A DNA stretch of 64,000 nucleotides from assembly GCF_917563925.1 (NCBI RefSeq), contig NZ_CAKJTJ010000006.1, positions 62,001 to 126,000 of the forward strand, written 5' to 3'. The DNA comes from Sutcliffiella rhizosphaerae. Its GTDB lineage: Bacteria; Bacillota; Bacilli; Bacillales; Bacillaceae_I. The position numbers were made by a program, and so were the translations under genes. The notes below the pieces were generated by a model. The model was given only the letters and a program-made list of their open reading frames with translations. It made no database searches and was not told the DNA's origin. Positions 1 through 7,939 of this stretch are shown piece by piece. Each line of letters opens with the position of its first letter. Position 1 is the stretch's first letter.

Positions 1-1
1 T

Positions 2-1639
2 AGTGAATTGATATTACGGGCATATGAAAAGTGGGGGGAAGAATCCCCAAAGTTTTTACTTGGAGACTTTGCTTATATGATATGGGATGAGAAAAATCGT
101 AAGTTTTTTGGAGCGAGAGATTTTTCTGGAAGCAGGCCACTTTACTATTATGGCAACCAACATACATTTGCTTTTTGCACAACAATGGAGGCATTGATGC
201 AATTGCCTTTCGTATCAAAAGAATTGAATGAGGATTGGATCGCCCAATTTTTAGCTATTTCTGCTGTAGTGGATGCTGTAGACAGTTCCATCACTCCTTT
301 TCAGAAGATAAAGCAAGTTCCACCTTCACATTGTATAACAATCAATAATAAGAAAATTACTTTGAAAAAATACTGTGAGCTTCAACCTGAGAAGCCTCTA
401 ATACTCAAATCTTCTGAGGAATATGTAGAAGCATTTCAAGATGTTTTTCGAGAGGCTGTCAAGTCAAGGCTACGGACTTTTCGTCAAATAGGTGCTCATC
501 TTAGCGGAGGGTTGGATTCTAGCTCAGTGGTTAGTTATGCAGCTATGGAGTTAGGTGGTAAAAAGCCATTACACACCTTCAGTTATATTCCAACAAGTGA
601 TTTTGTTGATTACACGCCAAAACGATTATTAGCCGATGAACGACCTTTCATCAATAAAACGGTGAATTTTATTGGCGGATTGAAAGACTCCTATTTTGAT
701 TTTAAAGAGAGGAACTCTTACACAGATATAGATGATTATTTAGATATTTTAGAAATGCCTTATAAATTCTTTGAAAATTCATTTTGGGTAAAAGGAATGT
801 TTGAAAAATCGCAAAAAATGAATGTAGGAGTTTTATTGAATGGAGGTAGAGGTAATTTTACTATTTCTTGGGGGCATGCAATGAACTACTATGCAGAACT
901 TATGAAAAAGATGAAATTACTTAAGCTTATAAATGAGTTAAATCAGTACAGCAAGAAAGCAGGAGGTGCAAGATTTCGTAGAGTGCCTTTTGTTGCAAAA
1001 TTAGCCTTTCCTTTTTTAAATAAAGCCTTTCCTCAACTACAAACTTATATTTTTCCAAAATTAATTAATGAAGACTTTGCAAGTAACACAAATGTTTTTA
1101 AACTACTTCAGGAACATGGACTTAACCACACCGGATGGTCTAGTAGTACGGACATATATGAGCAAAGAAGGAAGCATTTTCAAGATTTATTTCATTGGAA
1201 TGCAACAAATACATTCGCAGCAAAATTATCCTTAAAATATTCAGTTTGGAAACGTGATGCCACAAATGACCTTCGAATCGTGAAATTTTGTTTATCTGTT
1301 CCAGAAGACCAATATGTTTCAAATGGAATGGATAGAGCACTTATTCGTAGGGCTACAAAGAATTACTTGCCTGATGAGGTAAGATTGAATCAACGTGTAA
1401 GGGGAGTTCAAGGAGCAGACTGGCTGCATAGAATGAGACCCCATTGGGAGCAAGTAATTATTGAGATGGAAGAACTAAGTGTCAATGAAAGTACAATGAG
1501 GTACCTAGATCCACAAACGATAAAAGCAGCTCTTCAAAAGGCAAAACAAGGATTTCATTCTGAAGACGCTACAGATCCACTCATTAGAGTACTAATGCGT
1601 AGTTTAATATTTCATCGGTTTTTACAAAGAGTTTCATGA
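2..1639 (+). CDS. Lasso peptide isopeptide-forming cyclase (asparagine-synthetase-like), 5' end outside the window
   Basis: This protein activates an Asp or Glu side chain of the precursor core with ATP and closes the macrolactam ring. The reading frame is open at the window edge (codons Ser-Glu before the first TTG align with Ser-Asp-Glu of the second cyclase at 1941), so the N-terminal glutaminase-like domain is cut off. The visible part holds the end of that domain (WGEESPK, GARDFSGSRPLYYY) and the synthetase domain with the PP-loop SGGLDSSS near visible residue 165. The C-terminal RVRGVQGADWLHRM region matches the second cyclase closely. A precursor gene follows 14 bases downstream behind a strong GGGAGGTGAG site. 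The family assignment is firm; the partner precursor is inferred from adjacency. Confidence 0.9.
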   Translation, partial: SELILRAYEKWGEESPKFLLGDFAYMIWDEKNRKFFGARDFSGSRPLYYYGNQHTFAFCTTMEALMQLPFVSKELNEDWIAQFLAISAVVDAVDSSITPFQKIKQVPPSHCITINNKKITLKKYCELQPEKPLILKSSEEYVEAFQDVFREAVKSRLRTFRQIGAHLSGGLDSSSVVSYAAMELGGKKPLHTFSYIPTSDFVDYTPKRLLADERPFINKTVNFIGGLKDSYFDFKERNSYTDIDDYLDILEMPYKFFENSFWVKGMFEKSQKMNVGVLLNGGRGNFTISWGHAMNYYAELMKKMKLLKLINELNQYSKKAGGARFRRVPFVAKLAFPFLNKAFPQLQTYIFPKLINEDFASNTNVFKLLQEHGLNHTGWSSSTDIYEQRRKHFQDLFHWNATNTFAAKLSLKYSVWKRDATNDLRIVKFCLSVPEDQYVSNGMDRALIRRATKNYLPDEVRLNQRVRGVQGADWLHRMRPHWEQVIIEMEELSVNESTMRYLDPQTIKAALQKAKQGFHSEDATDPLIRVLMRSLIFHRFLQRVS

Positions 1640-1653
1640 AGGGAGGTGAGAGC

Positions 1654-1788
1654 ATGAAGAAAGAATGGCAAGAACCACAATTAGAAGTTTTAAATATTAC
1701 AATGACCATGGCTAACCCGCATAGTGGTAATCACCTCGACTATACTTATGAAGAGGGAACCCCTAGAGAAGACCTTACTTGGAGCTAA
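1654..1788 (+). CDS. Lasso peptide precursor 1 (44 aa)
   Basis: This short gene sits directly behind a cyclase gene with a GGGAGGTGAG ribosome binding site. The leader (MKKEWQEPQLEVLNITMTM) has the W5, P8, L10 and T18 pattern shared by the three precursors here and like paeninodin-type leaders. With Thr18 at the usual penultimate leader position, the core starts at Ala20 and is 25 residues ending in Ser44. The first acidic residue is then Asp at core position 10, one beyond the usual 7-9 acceptor positions. If cleavage came one residue later, Asn21 would be position 1 and the Asp position 9. The terminal Ser fits phosphorylation by the kinase at 4109. It was missed by length-filtered gene calling but is well supported by context. 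Confidence 0.85.
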   Translation: MKKEWQEPQLEVLNITMTMANPHSGNHLDYTYEEGTPREDLTWS

Positions 1789-1807
1789 ATAAAAAAGACT
1801 CCTTCTT

Positions 1808-1841
1808 GTCCTTATACTACTGCGGTATAAGGACTTTTTTT
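1808..1841 (+). terminator. Intrinsic terminator or attenuator after precursor 1
   Basis: A perfect 10-bp stem (GTCCTTATAC with GTATAAGGAC) and a short loop are followed by seven T. It lies between precursor 1 and the second cyclase, so it probably raises the ratio of precursor transcript to enzyme transcript. Confidence 0.85.
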
Positions 1842-1940
1842 CTGGGATATTGAGGAGGAAAATATTAAGTGTTCCATCTTATAAAACTTCTTGACTATGT
1901 TCTAGTTAAGTGGTAATTTAACTATATAGCGTTCTTAATA
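1842..1940 (+). promoter_or_regulatory. Leader of the second cyclase with an orphan Shine-Dalgarno and possible promoter
   Basis: GAGGAGGAAA near 1851 is a strong ribosome binding site, but no long frame follows it: the nearest GTG start runs only 15 codons. A possible promoter is TTGACT (1891-1896), a 17-base spacer and TAATTT. A GTTCTT half-site, like the SinR palindromes found further on, lies near 1931. No ribosome binding site precedes the ATG at 1941. Confidence 0.35.
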
Positions 1941-3830
1941 ATGAATTATAAGTTGGTTATATGCAATTATACCCTTGATTTTTTTTTTGCTACCAATGTT
2001 CTTTATAACGAATTTAAAGAGAGAGGGATGAGAATTGTGATTGAGGTTAAGGAAAGGACGAAAGAAATTCAAGGTCTTCATAAGAATATTTTTGTTCTTT
2101 CCAACAGTGCAATCTATAACAAAGATCAGTTAATTGATTTATTAGGTTTAAAGGTAAGCAAAGGATCTATTCTTAGTGACGAAAACCTAATTTTGCTCGC
2201 CTATCAAAAGTGGGGCGAAGAATCTCCAAAATATTTCGTAGGTGACTATGCTTTTGTTATTTATGATAAACAAAAGCAAAAATATTTTGGAGCTAGAGAT
2301 TTTTCAGGTTCTCGGACACTTTATTATATTAAAGATAAGAATAATGTAGCTTTTTCCTCTCTTATCAAACCTTTATTAAAACTACGCAATTATAAGAAAA
2401 AGCTAAACTACTCTTGGTTAGCAGAATTTATTGCAATACCTACCCTTGTAGAAGCTATAGATATGACGTCTACGGTATATGAGGGAATTTATCAAGTTCC
2501 ACCATCACACAGCATTGTAGTAAATAAAGATGGAAAGGTGCAACTAAAAAGATATTCCACCATAAATGTTGATCATGAATTACGTTTATCTTCCAATCAA
2601 GAATATATGGAAGCTTTTCACGAAGTTTTTAGTCAGGCGGTAAAAGAAAGGCTATCAACGAGCGGGGAAGTAGGCTCTCATTTAAGTGGTGGTCTGGATT
2701 CAGGAGCTGTGGTTAGTTTTGCTTCTAAGGAACTAGCAAAAGAAAATAAGATTCTACATACATTTAGTAATGTTCCTGAACATGACTTTGTGGATTGGAC
2801 TTCTAGCTATTACATACCAGATGAAACTCCATATATCAAAGAAACGGTCAAATACGTTGGGAATATCAATGATAACTATTTATGTTTCCCTGGTGCAAGT
2901 CCATATAATGAAATAGATGATTTCTTGGATATTATGGAAATGCCATATAAGTTTTTCGAAAATGCCTTTTGGTTGAAAGGGATTACGGAAGAAGCTTCAA
3001 AAAAAGGAATTACAGTTATGTTAAATGGTGCCAGAGGAAATCACTCTATTTCCTGGGGATCTATGCGTTTAAATTACGATTATTATAGTAAGCTCCTCAA
3101 GCAATGGAAGTGGCTAAAATTTAACAAAGAGTTAATTCATTTTAGCGAAGTATTTAATACAGGAAGATCTGTCATGATTCCCTTTTTATTTAAACGTACT
3201 TTTCCGAAGGTAATATCCTTTAAAAAAGAAGAAACGGTGTATGAATTCCCAAGCTTTATAAACCCGTATTTGGCTAAGAAAACAAACGTTTATGAAAAGC
3301 TTCAGGATGCTGGTATCTATGATACTAGTGGGAAAATTTCTGATTTGAACTATTATCGACGGGATTATTACGAACAACTATATCCATGGAACAAAAGCGG
3401 AGTCGCAAATACGAAACTCGCTTTGCGATATGGAGTATGGGATAGAGATCCAACGAATGATATACGTGTTATTAATTTTTGTCTGTCACTGCCTAAAGAA
3501 CAATACGTACTTGAAGGGTATGAACGTTCGTTAATAAGAAGGGCTATGCAAGGACGGTTACCCGATACCGTTCGTTTGAATCAACAAAGAAGAGGGTTGC
3601 AAGGAGCCGATGTCATACATCGTATGAGGAAAGAGTGGCATTGCTTTATGGAGGAGATTGAAAGGATGAGTAAGGACTCCATGATGGCGGATTTAATTGA
3701 TACGAAAGTAATAGAACGCGCTTTTTCAAATATTGGGAAGTCGCCACGTCCTGAAATGATATTTGAGGATGACTTTAAAATCCTCACTCGCAGCTTGATC
3801 TTATATCGATTTCTAATGAAGCATGGATGA
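1941..3830 (+). CDS. Second lasso peptide cyclase (asparagine-synthetase-like)
   Basis: This is a paralogue of the first cyclase with the same role: ATP-dependent macrolactam formation on a lasso core. It shares WGEESPK, GARDFSGSR, the PP-loop SGGLDSGA near residue 248, and RRGLQGADVIHRM near the C-terminus. The ATG at 1941 gives 629 residues but has no ribosome binding site. The first 75 residues are Lys- and Phe-rich and lack the small N-terminal Met/Cys/Ser-Gly-Ile signature I expect of the glutaminase-like domain; the frame looks shortened by about 25 residues there. An in-frame ATG near 2028 with AGAGAGAGGG before it is another possible start. The precursor with two Cys follows 14 bases after the stop. 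It may be active with a remodelled N-terminus or be losing function. Confidence 0.85.
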   Translation: MNYKLVICNYTLDFFFATNVLYNEFKERGMRIVIEVKERTKEIQGLHKNIFVLSNSAIYNKDQLIDLLGLKVSKGSILSDENLILLAYQKWGEESPKYFVGDYAFVIYDKQKQKYFGARDFSGSRTLYYIKDKNNVAFSSLIKPLLKLRNYKKKLNYSWLAEFIAIPTLVEAIDMTSTVYEGIYQVPPSHSIVVNKDGKVQLKRYSTINVDHELRLSSNQEYMEAFHEVFSQAVKERLSTSGEVGSHLSGGLDSGAVVSFASKELAKENKILHTFSNVPEHDFVDWTSSYYIPDETPYIKETVKYVGNINDNYLCFPGASPYNEIDDFLDIMEMPYKFFENAFWLKGITEEASKKGITVMLNGARGNHSISWGSMRLNYDYYSKLLKQWKWLKFNKELIHFSEVFNTGRSVMIPFLFKRTFPKVISFKKEETVYEFPSFINPYLAKKTNVYEKLQDAGIYDTSGKISDLNYYRRDYYEQLYPWNKSGVANTKLALRYGVWDRDPTNDIRVINFCLSLPKEQYVLEGYERSLIRRAMQGRLPDTVRLNQQRRGLQGADVIHRMRKEWHCFMEEIERMSKDSMMADLIDTKVIERAFSNIGKSPRPEMIFEDDFKILTRSLILYRFLMKHG

Positions 3831-3844
3831 AAGGGGGTGATGGA

Positions 3845-4027
3845 ATGAAGCGAAGATGGGAGAATCTTAGTTTGGAAGTATTAGATATTTCAATGACCAT
3901 GAACGGACCAGGAAATGCGAATGCAGATTGTTTTGACGTTTCAGATGGGAGAACAGAAACTCACCCAGGCCGTTCTAATGCTAGCTGTAAAAATCCAGGT
4001 CCTGGTCAAGATCCTTTTGACTCATAA
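3845..4027 (+). CDS. Lasso peptide precursor 2 (60 aa, two Cys)
   Basis: I chose ATG 3845 because AAAGGGGGTGATGG sits just upstream and the resulting leader (MKRRWENLSLEVLDISMTM) aligns with those of the other two precursors. The Pro at leader position 8 is replaced by Leu. With Thr18 penultimate, the core begins at Asn20 with Gly-Pro-Gly, has Asp at core position 9 (a canonical ring) and runs 41 residues to a terminal Ser. Two Cys at core positions 10 and 29 could make a disulfide. Paeninodin's core, from memory, is 23 residues, so this tail is exceptionally long. The gene lies 14 bases after the second cyclase. Confidence 0.85.
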   Translation: MKRRWENLSLEVLDISMTMNGPGNANADCFDVSDGRTETHPGRSNASCKNPGPGQDPFDS

Positions 4028-4058
4028 ATATTACTAGATTGAATTATAAACTAATCAT

Positions 4059-4081
4059 GCCCCTTAGATATCTTAAGGGGC
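4059..4081 (+). other. Hairpin between precursor 2 and the kinase gene
   Basis: GCCCCTTA and TAAGGGGC form an 8-bp stem around a 7-base loop. No T-run follows (TGTAAAAAACC instead), so this is probably an mRNA-stabilising or processing hairpin behind the precursor rather than a terminator. Confidence 0.5.
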
Positions 4082-4108
4082 TGTAAAAAACCTTTAGGAG
4101 AGATCCCC

Positions 4109-5050
4109 ATGAATATTCCCTTTGTTAAACGTTCATATAAAGCTTTTGGCTTTACTATTTTAAGTGAATATCCCCTAAACGAATTAGAACCCCTTTCTAT
4201 ATTAAAGCAATCACCAGAAATCATTATTCAAAAAGGTGAATTAAAAAGGGATTGGGAAAGTGTCTGCAATCCGAATTCCTACTTTTTTATTGAAGAGGAT
4301 GTTTGCATGTTTGAAGTGCCGCAAACAGCCATTTTTCTAATAAAAAACGGAAATGAAATCATTGTTAGTGAAGCGGAAGGTGCTAAAGAGGATCAAATCC
4401 GATTATATTTGCTGGGTACCTGTATGGGAGCTATTCTTATGCAAAGAAAAATCCTTCCACTGCATGGGAGTGCCATCGCCATAAACGGAAAAGCATATGC
4501 AATTGTAGGTGATTCAGGTGCGGGGAAATCAACCACAGCATCAGCTTTATTACAAAAAGGATGTCGGTTAATAAGTGATGATGTTATTCCAATCACAATT
4601 AATCAAGCTGGTATTCCTGTTGTAACCCCGGCTTATCCTCAACAAAAACTATGGCAAGAGAGTTTGAATGAGTTTGGGATGGATTCAAGATCTTTACGGC
4701 CAATCATAGATAGGGAGACAAAATTTGCTATTCCAGTAGTCGATCAATTTATGACAGAATCGCTTCCGTTAGCTGGTGTTTTTGAATTAGTTAAAAGTGA
4801 GAAGATAGATAACCAGTATTCCTTGGTAGAGGGGTTAGTTCGCTTACAATTATTATTCCGGCACACATATAGAAACTTCTTCCTGTCACGAGCTGGGATA
4901 ATGGATTGGCATTTTCAAATAACAGCAAAAATGGCCAATAAAATGGTGTTTTACCGGATAGAGAGGTCGAATTCGAAATTTACGGCAAATGAAATCACTG
5001 ATTTTATTTTGAAATCGATAGAAAGAAAGGGTGAAGTTGTAAATGGATAA
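4109..5050 (+). CDS. HPr-kinase-like lasso peptide kinase
   Basis: Kinases of this family, known from paeninodin-type clusters, phosphorylate the side chain of the C-terminal Ser of the lasso precursor. The 313-residue protein has a Walker A loop GDSGAGKST near residue 135 and the HPr-kinase-like SDD motif about 25 residues later (RLISDDVIPI). The N-terminal 120 residues are a variable recognition domain. The start is set by TTAGGAGAG ahead of ATG 4109. The gene overlaps the B1 gene by 8 bases. All three precursors in the cluster end in Ser, which fits the substrate. Whether it adds one phosphate or several cannot be read from sequence. Confidence 0.88.
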   Translation: MNIPFVKRSYKAFGFTILSEYPLNELEPLSILKQSPEIIIQKGELKRDWESVCNPNSYFFIEEDVCMFEVPQTAIFLIKNGNEIIVSEAEGAKEDQIRLYLLGTCMGAILMQRKILPLHGSAIAINGKAYAIVGDSGAGKSTTASALLQKGCRLISDDVIPITINQAGIPVVTPAYPQQKLWQESLNEFGMDSRSLRPIIDRETKFAIPVVDQFMTESLPLAGVFELVKSEKIDNQYSLVEGLVRLQLLFRHTYRNFFLSRAGIMDWHFQITAKMANKMVFYRIERSNSKFTANEITDFILKSIERKGEVVNG

Positions 5051-5336
5051 TAGCATATTATTAGCAAACAATCAGATGATAACTCAAGTAGAGGGTAATC
5101 TTGTTAGTGACATGGATGGAGAAAAAGTGATGTTTAGTATTACGAATGGAAAGTATTATAATCTTGGCGAAATTGGGGGAGTCATTTGGGAATTGCTTGA
5201 GAACCCTCATACTACCGATGATATAGTGATGGATTTATTAACAAAATACGAAGTGGATAAAAAAACTTGTGAAGATCAGGTATTCGCATTCATTTCGTTG
5301 TTACATCAAGAGGGTCTCATAAATATAGGTGAATGA
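5043..5336 (+). CDS. Lasso peptide B1 protein: PqqD-like leader-recognition (RRE) protein
   Basis: The 97-residue protein is of PqqD type, the RiPP recognition element that binds the precursor leader and presents it to the peptidase and cyclase. The pattern is a small N-terminal beta sheet (GEKVMFSITNGKYYNLG) and then a winged-helix part with the family's GGVIWELLENPHT-like motif and a DLLTKYEVD helix. It overlaps the kinase gene at its start and nearly abuts the B2 gene, so it is translationally coupled. The conserved W5-L10 leader positions of the three precursors are its likely docking surface. Confidence 0.88.
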   Translation: MDNSILLANNQMITQVEGNLVSDMDGEKVMFSITNGKYYNLGEIGGVIWELLENPHTTDDIVMDLLTKYEVDKKTCEDQVFAFISLLHQEGLINIGE

Positions 5337-5370
5337 TTTAGATGTTACAGATTGGAAAGGGATTAGTGCC

Positions 5371-5826
5371 ATGAATAAGCTTCTACTATTCATTAAAACA
5401 GATTGGAAATCTAAGAAACTATTGTTAGAGTCATATTTTTATCTAGCTTGGGCGAGGTGGTTAAAAAGAGTTCCGTTTTCTAATGTTGCACCTTCCTTAG
5501 GGGAAAGGATGAAGGAGACGTCGTTCGACTCCGCCATGACAGATAGGAAAGTATTAGCTACTGTTTCCCAATCCATTCATATTATGAGCAAATATACCTT
5601 CTGGGAAAGTCAGTGTTTAGTAAAAGCCATTGCAGCCATGAAAATGTTAGAAAAGCGAAAAGTTGAAAGCACCTTATATTTAGGAACAGCCAAAGATGAT
5701 AACGGAAAGCTTATCGCACATGCATGGTTAAGAAGTGGCCCATACTTTGTTACTGGTTCAGAGGGAATGGAACGTTTCACAGTAGTTGGAAAATTTGCTA
5801 AAACAATTGGAGGGAACAGAGGATGA
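5371..5826 (+). CDS. Lasso peptide B2 protein: transglutaminase-like leader peptidase
   Basis: This Cys protease cleaves the leader from the precursor after the penultimate-Thr position. The catalytic Cys is in QCLVKAIAAMKML and the His in HAWLRSG, followed by the C-terminal beta strands of the fold. I prefer ATG 5371, which has GGAAAGGGA upstream and gives 151 residues; a GTG at 5329 would overlap the B1 stop and add 14 residues without a good ribosome binding site. The stop overlaps the next start as ATGA. Length and motif order match the family. Confidence 0.86.
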   Translation: MNKLLLFIKTDWKSKKLLLESYFYLAWARWLKRVPFSNVAPSLGERMKETSFDSAMTDRKVLATVSQSIHIMSKYTFWESQCLVKAIAAMKMLEKRKVESTLYLGTAKDDNGKLIAHAWLRSGPYFVTGSEGMERFTVVGKFAKTIGGNRG

Positions 5827-7001
5827 AAGGTTCAGGTTTAGATTTAACCAATGTTCCCAAAGAAATTTTATTTATGGGAGATCTATTAAAGGACGTCCCA
5901 GTAGATCAACTAGAAATTAGCGATAACATGGATTGGGAGTTGTTTATAGACTTCTCCCTACATCATCGACTTTTTCCCATACTACATCAAAAAGTAAAAA
6001 ATGCGAACAAGATCCCAGTTCACGTCAGAGAAACACTGGCAATCTACTACAAACAAAATGCTTTTAGGATGTTACAGTTATCGGCAGAGATGATTAACTT
6101 CCATAAACATTTTGTAGAAAAAGAAATACCCATGCTTTTTTTAAAAGGGCCGAATCTTGCACATGATTTGTATGGGAATGTATCTCTACGTACATGCAGT
6201 GATTTAGATGTGTTAGTTCCTATTGATAGGCTGCAAGACGCTGAGGAAATCCTTTTGAATCAAGGATTTGAGAAGGATGATTATATTCAAACGATTTTAG
6301 GTGATTGGACATGGAGACATCATCATTTTACTTATATTCATAAAGAAAAAGAGCTAAAAGTAGAAATTCATTGGAGATTGAATCCAGGACCTGGGTACGA
6401 GCCTACATTCAGACAACTATGGGAGCATAGAAGAAAGAGTAATTTAACAAAAAAACCTTTATATATGTTAGGCAAAGAGCACCAATTTTTCTTTTTAGTT
6501 ACACATGGGGCAAGGCATGGCTGGTCTCGGTTAAGGTGGTTGTTTGATATTCATCAAATGCTGAAACAAGAGATAGATTGGGAAATGGTCTTAAACATCT
6601 TCAAAAAGCACCATTACACAAAAGTTGGATTTCAAGCATTATTATTAGCCCGTGCATTATTTCAATCAAAAATGCCAATATTTGCAGAATGTAAAAAATC
6701 AAGAAAGCTTGCACAGAGTGCAATATATTATTTGGAGCGAAAAGTTAACTTACATAAGGAACCTCTACCAGAAGAGATATCCAAATATCATGAACAATAT
6801 TTATTTGGTTTAATGTCTATACAACAAAAGCTTCTATATTCATTGAGTCTATTCTTCCCATATCCCGAAGATGCTCAAAGGTTTCCACTCCCGAAAAGAT
6901 TGCATTTTTTATATTTCCCACTCAGACCAATATTGGGGGGAATACGGATGTTTAAGAAACAGACATTCCTGAAGAAACCAAACTATGAAGGAGGTGAGTA
7001 A
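5823..7001 (+). CDS. Nucleotidyltransferase-family protein of the lasso cluster
   Basis: The 392-residue protein belongs to the polymerase-beta-like nucleotidyltransferase family often seen in Firmicute lasso and related RiPP clusters (PF14907-like). The motif FLKGPNLAHDLYG followed by RTCSDLDVLV near residues 105-135 carries the metal-binding Asp pair, and EIHWRLNPG near 180 probably supplies the third acidic residue. An all-helical C-terminal half follows. It overlaps B2 by 4 bases and is followed 2 bases later by precursor 3, so it is in the same operon. The natural role is not established to my knowledge; modification of the peptide or its phosphate with a nucleotide is conceivable but only a guess. 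Confidence 0.7.
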   Translation: MKGSGLDLTNVPKEILFMGDLLKDVPVDQLEISDNMDWELFIDFSLHHRLFPILHQKVKNANKIPVHVRETLAIYYKQNAFRMLQLSAEMINFHKHFVEKEIPMLFLKGPNLAHDLYGNVSLRTCSDLDVLVPIDRLQDAEEILLNQGFEKDDYIQTILGDWTWRHHHFTYIHKEKELKVEIHWRLNPGPGYEPTFRQLWEHRRKSNLTKKPLYMLGKEHQFFFLVTHGARHGWSRLRWLFDIHQMLKQEIDWEMVLNIFKKHHYTKVGFQALLLARALFQSKMPIFAECKKSRKLAQSAIYYLERKVNLHKEPLPEEISKYHEQYLFGLMSIQQKLLYSLSLFFPYPEDAQRFPLPKRLHFLYFPLRPILGGIRMFKKQTFLKKPNYEGGE

Positions 7002-7003
7002 AT

Positions 7004-7141
7004 ATGAAAAAAGAATGGTCACACCCAGAATTAGAAGTATTAGATGTCGCGATGACACTAAAAGGGACTAAGCCACCGAAACCACCAGTCGATGGCAATG
7101 ATCCAGATCCACCTATTGAGGAGCCGGATTTGGATAGCTAG
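7004..7141 (+). CDS. Lasso-type precursor 3 (45 aa, Pro/Lys-rich, acidic tail)
   Basis: ATG 7004 follows GGAGGTGAG at 6990-6998 and starts just behind the nucleotidyltransferase gene. The leader (MKKEWSHPELEVLDVAMTL) has W5, P8, L10 and T18 like precursors 1 and 2. The core from Lys20 is 26 residues, begins KGTKPPKPPVDG and ends in Ser45. The first acidic residue is at core position 11, so no acceptor exists at 7, 8 or 9. Seven of the core residues are Asp or Glu, mostly in the tail. It may give a ring of unusual size, a linear phosphopeptide, or be a decoy or ancestral copy. It is reliable as a leader-bearing precursor, uncertain as a lasso. Confidence 0.8.
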   Translation: MKKEWSHPELEVLDVAMTLKGTKPPKPPVDGNDPDPPIEEPDLDS

Positions 7142-7215
7142 TGAATAATCCCTTATGCTTTCCGTATAGGGGAGACAATTACTTATATTATATGGGAAGT
7201 ATAAGGGGGGTTCAC

Positions 7216-7788
7216 ATGTTTGAAATAGTGAAAAACAGCAAGCAACAAAAAGCTTTTCAACAGACATGGGAACATATTTGTGAAAAACAGGATTGGTATA
7301 ACGATCCTTATGCTCGAAACGGAGTTCGTTACAATCTGCTCCATATCGAACGAAAGGTAATCTTCAGCAAGAAAAAAGTAATAGGAACGATTGAGTTCTT
7401 GCCATATGATCCTTTAAATCCTCAAAGTACTGTGGAAGGTCCGAGCAAATATGAATTTTCCAAATTAGAAAAAGTGAAGCTACATCAAGATAGAACATGG
7501 GAAATTGACAAGCTTTGTCTAAATGAAGCATATCAGCGAAAAGGGAATTTCCCCCTCTTTATTCATATTTTCTATGATCATATTCAAAAACATAATCCGA
7601 AATATTATATTGGTTTAATGGAGAAGAAATTTTTTAGGATGGTTCGTATTATTTTTGGTATTGGATTAGAACAACCTGGTGATGAGTTGTGCGGTTCTAC
7701 AACATCACTAATTCCAGTAATCTTCCATATAGAAAAGCTAATGGAAGATAAAGAGAAAGTAGAGCACTTTTTACGAATGGTTAAATAG
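7216..7788 (+). CDS. Putative GNAT-like acyltransferase of the lasso cluster
   Basis: ATG 7216 follows AAGGGGGG and gives 190 residues; the upstream in-frame GTG at 7141 has no ribosome binding site. The order of elements (IGTIEFLPYDPLNP, then WEIDKLCLNEAYQRKGNF, then YYIGLMEKKFFRMVRIIFGIGL) resembles the acyl-homoserine-lactone-synthase or GNAT fold, where the second motif precedes the acyl-CoA-binding region. There is no signal peptide. It lies between precursor 3 and the exporter, so acylation of a peptide product, for example at a Lys or N-terminus, is possible. I do not recognise a close characterised homologue, and the family call is moderate. Confidence 0.5.
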   Translation: MFEIVKNSKQQKAFQQTWEHICEKQDWYNDPYARNGVRYNLLHIERKVIFSKKKVIGTIEFLPYDPLNPQSTVEGPSKYEFSKLEKVKLHQDRTWEIDKLCLNEAYQRKGNFPLFIHIFYDHIQKHNPKYYIGLMEKKFFRMVRIIFGIGLEQPGDELCGSTTSLIPVIFHIEKLMEDKEKVEHFLRMVK

Positions 7789-7939
7789 AACGGGAAAGCT
7801 TAGAGTCATTCAATTTTACATGGTGAGTGAATTAACTAGCTTTTTTCTTAAAATTGAACGTTCCATCATTTCTTGATGATTTTAATAGAGACCTTTTTTT
7901 AGAAAGAACGCATTAACACAAATCAATGGAGGTTATGGT

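Noticed and set aside
5329-5370. Upstream GTG start for the B2 peptidase
   Set aside because: It overlaps the B1 stop and has no good ribosome binding site; ATG 5371 has one.
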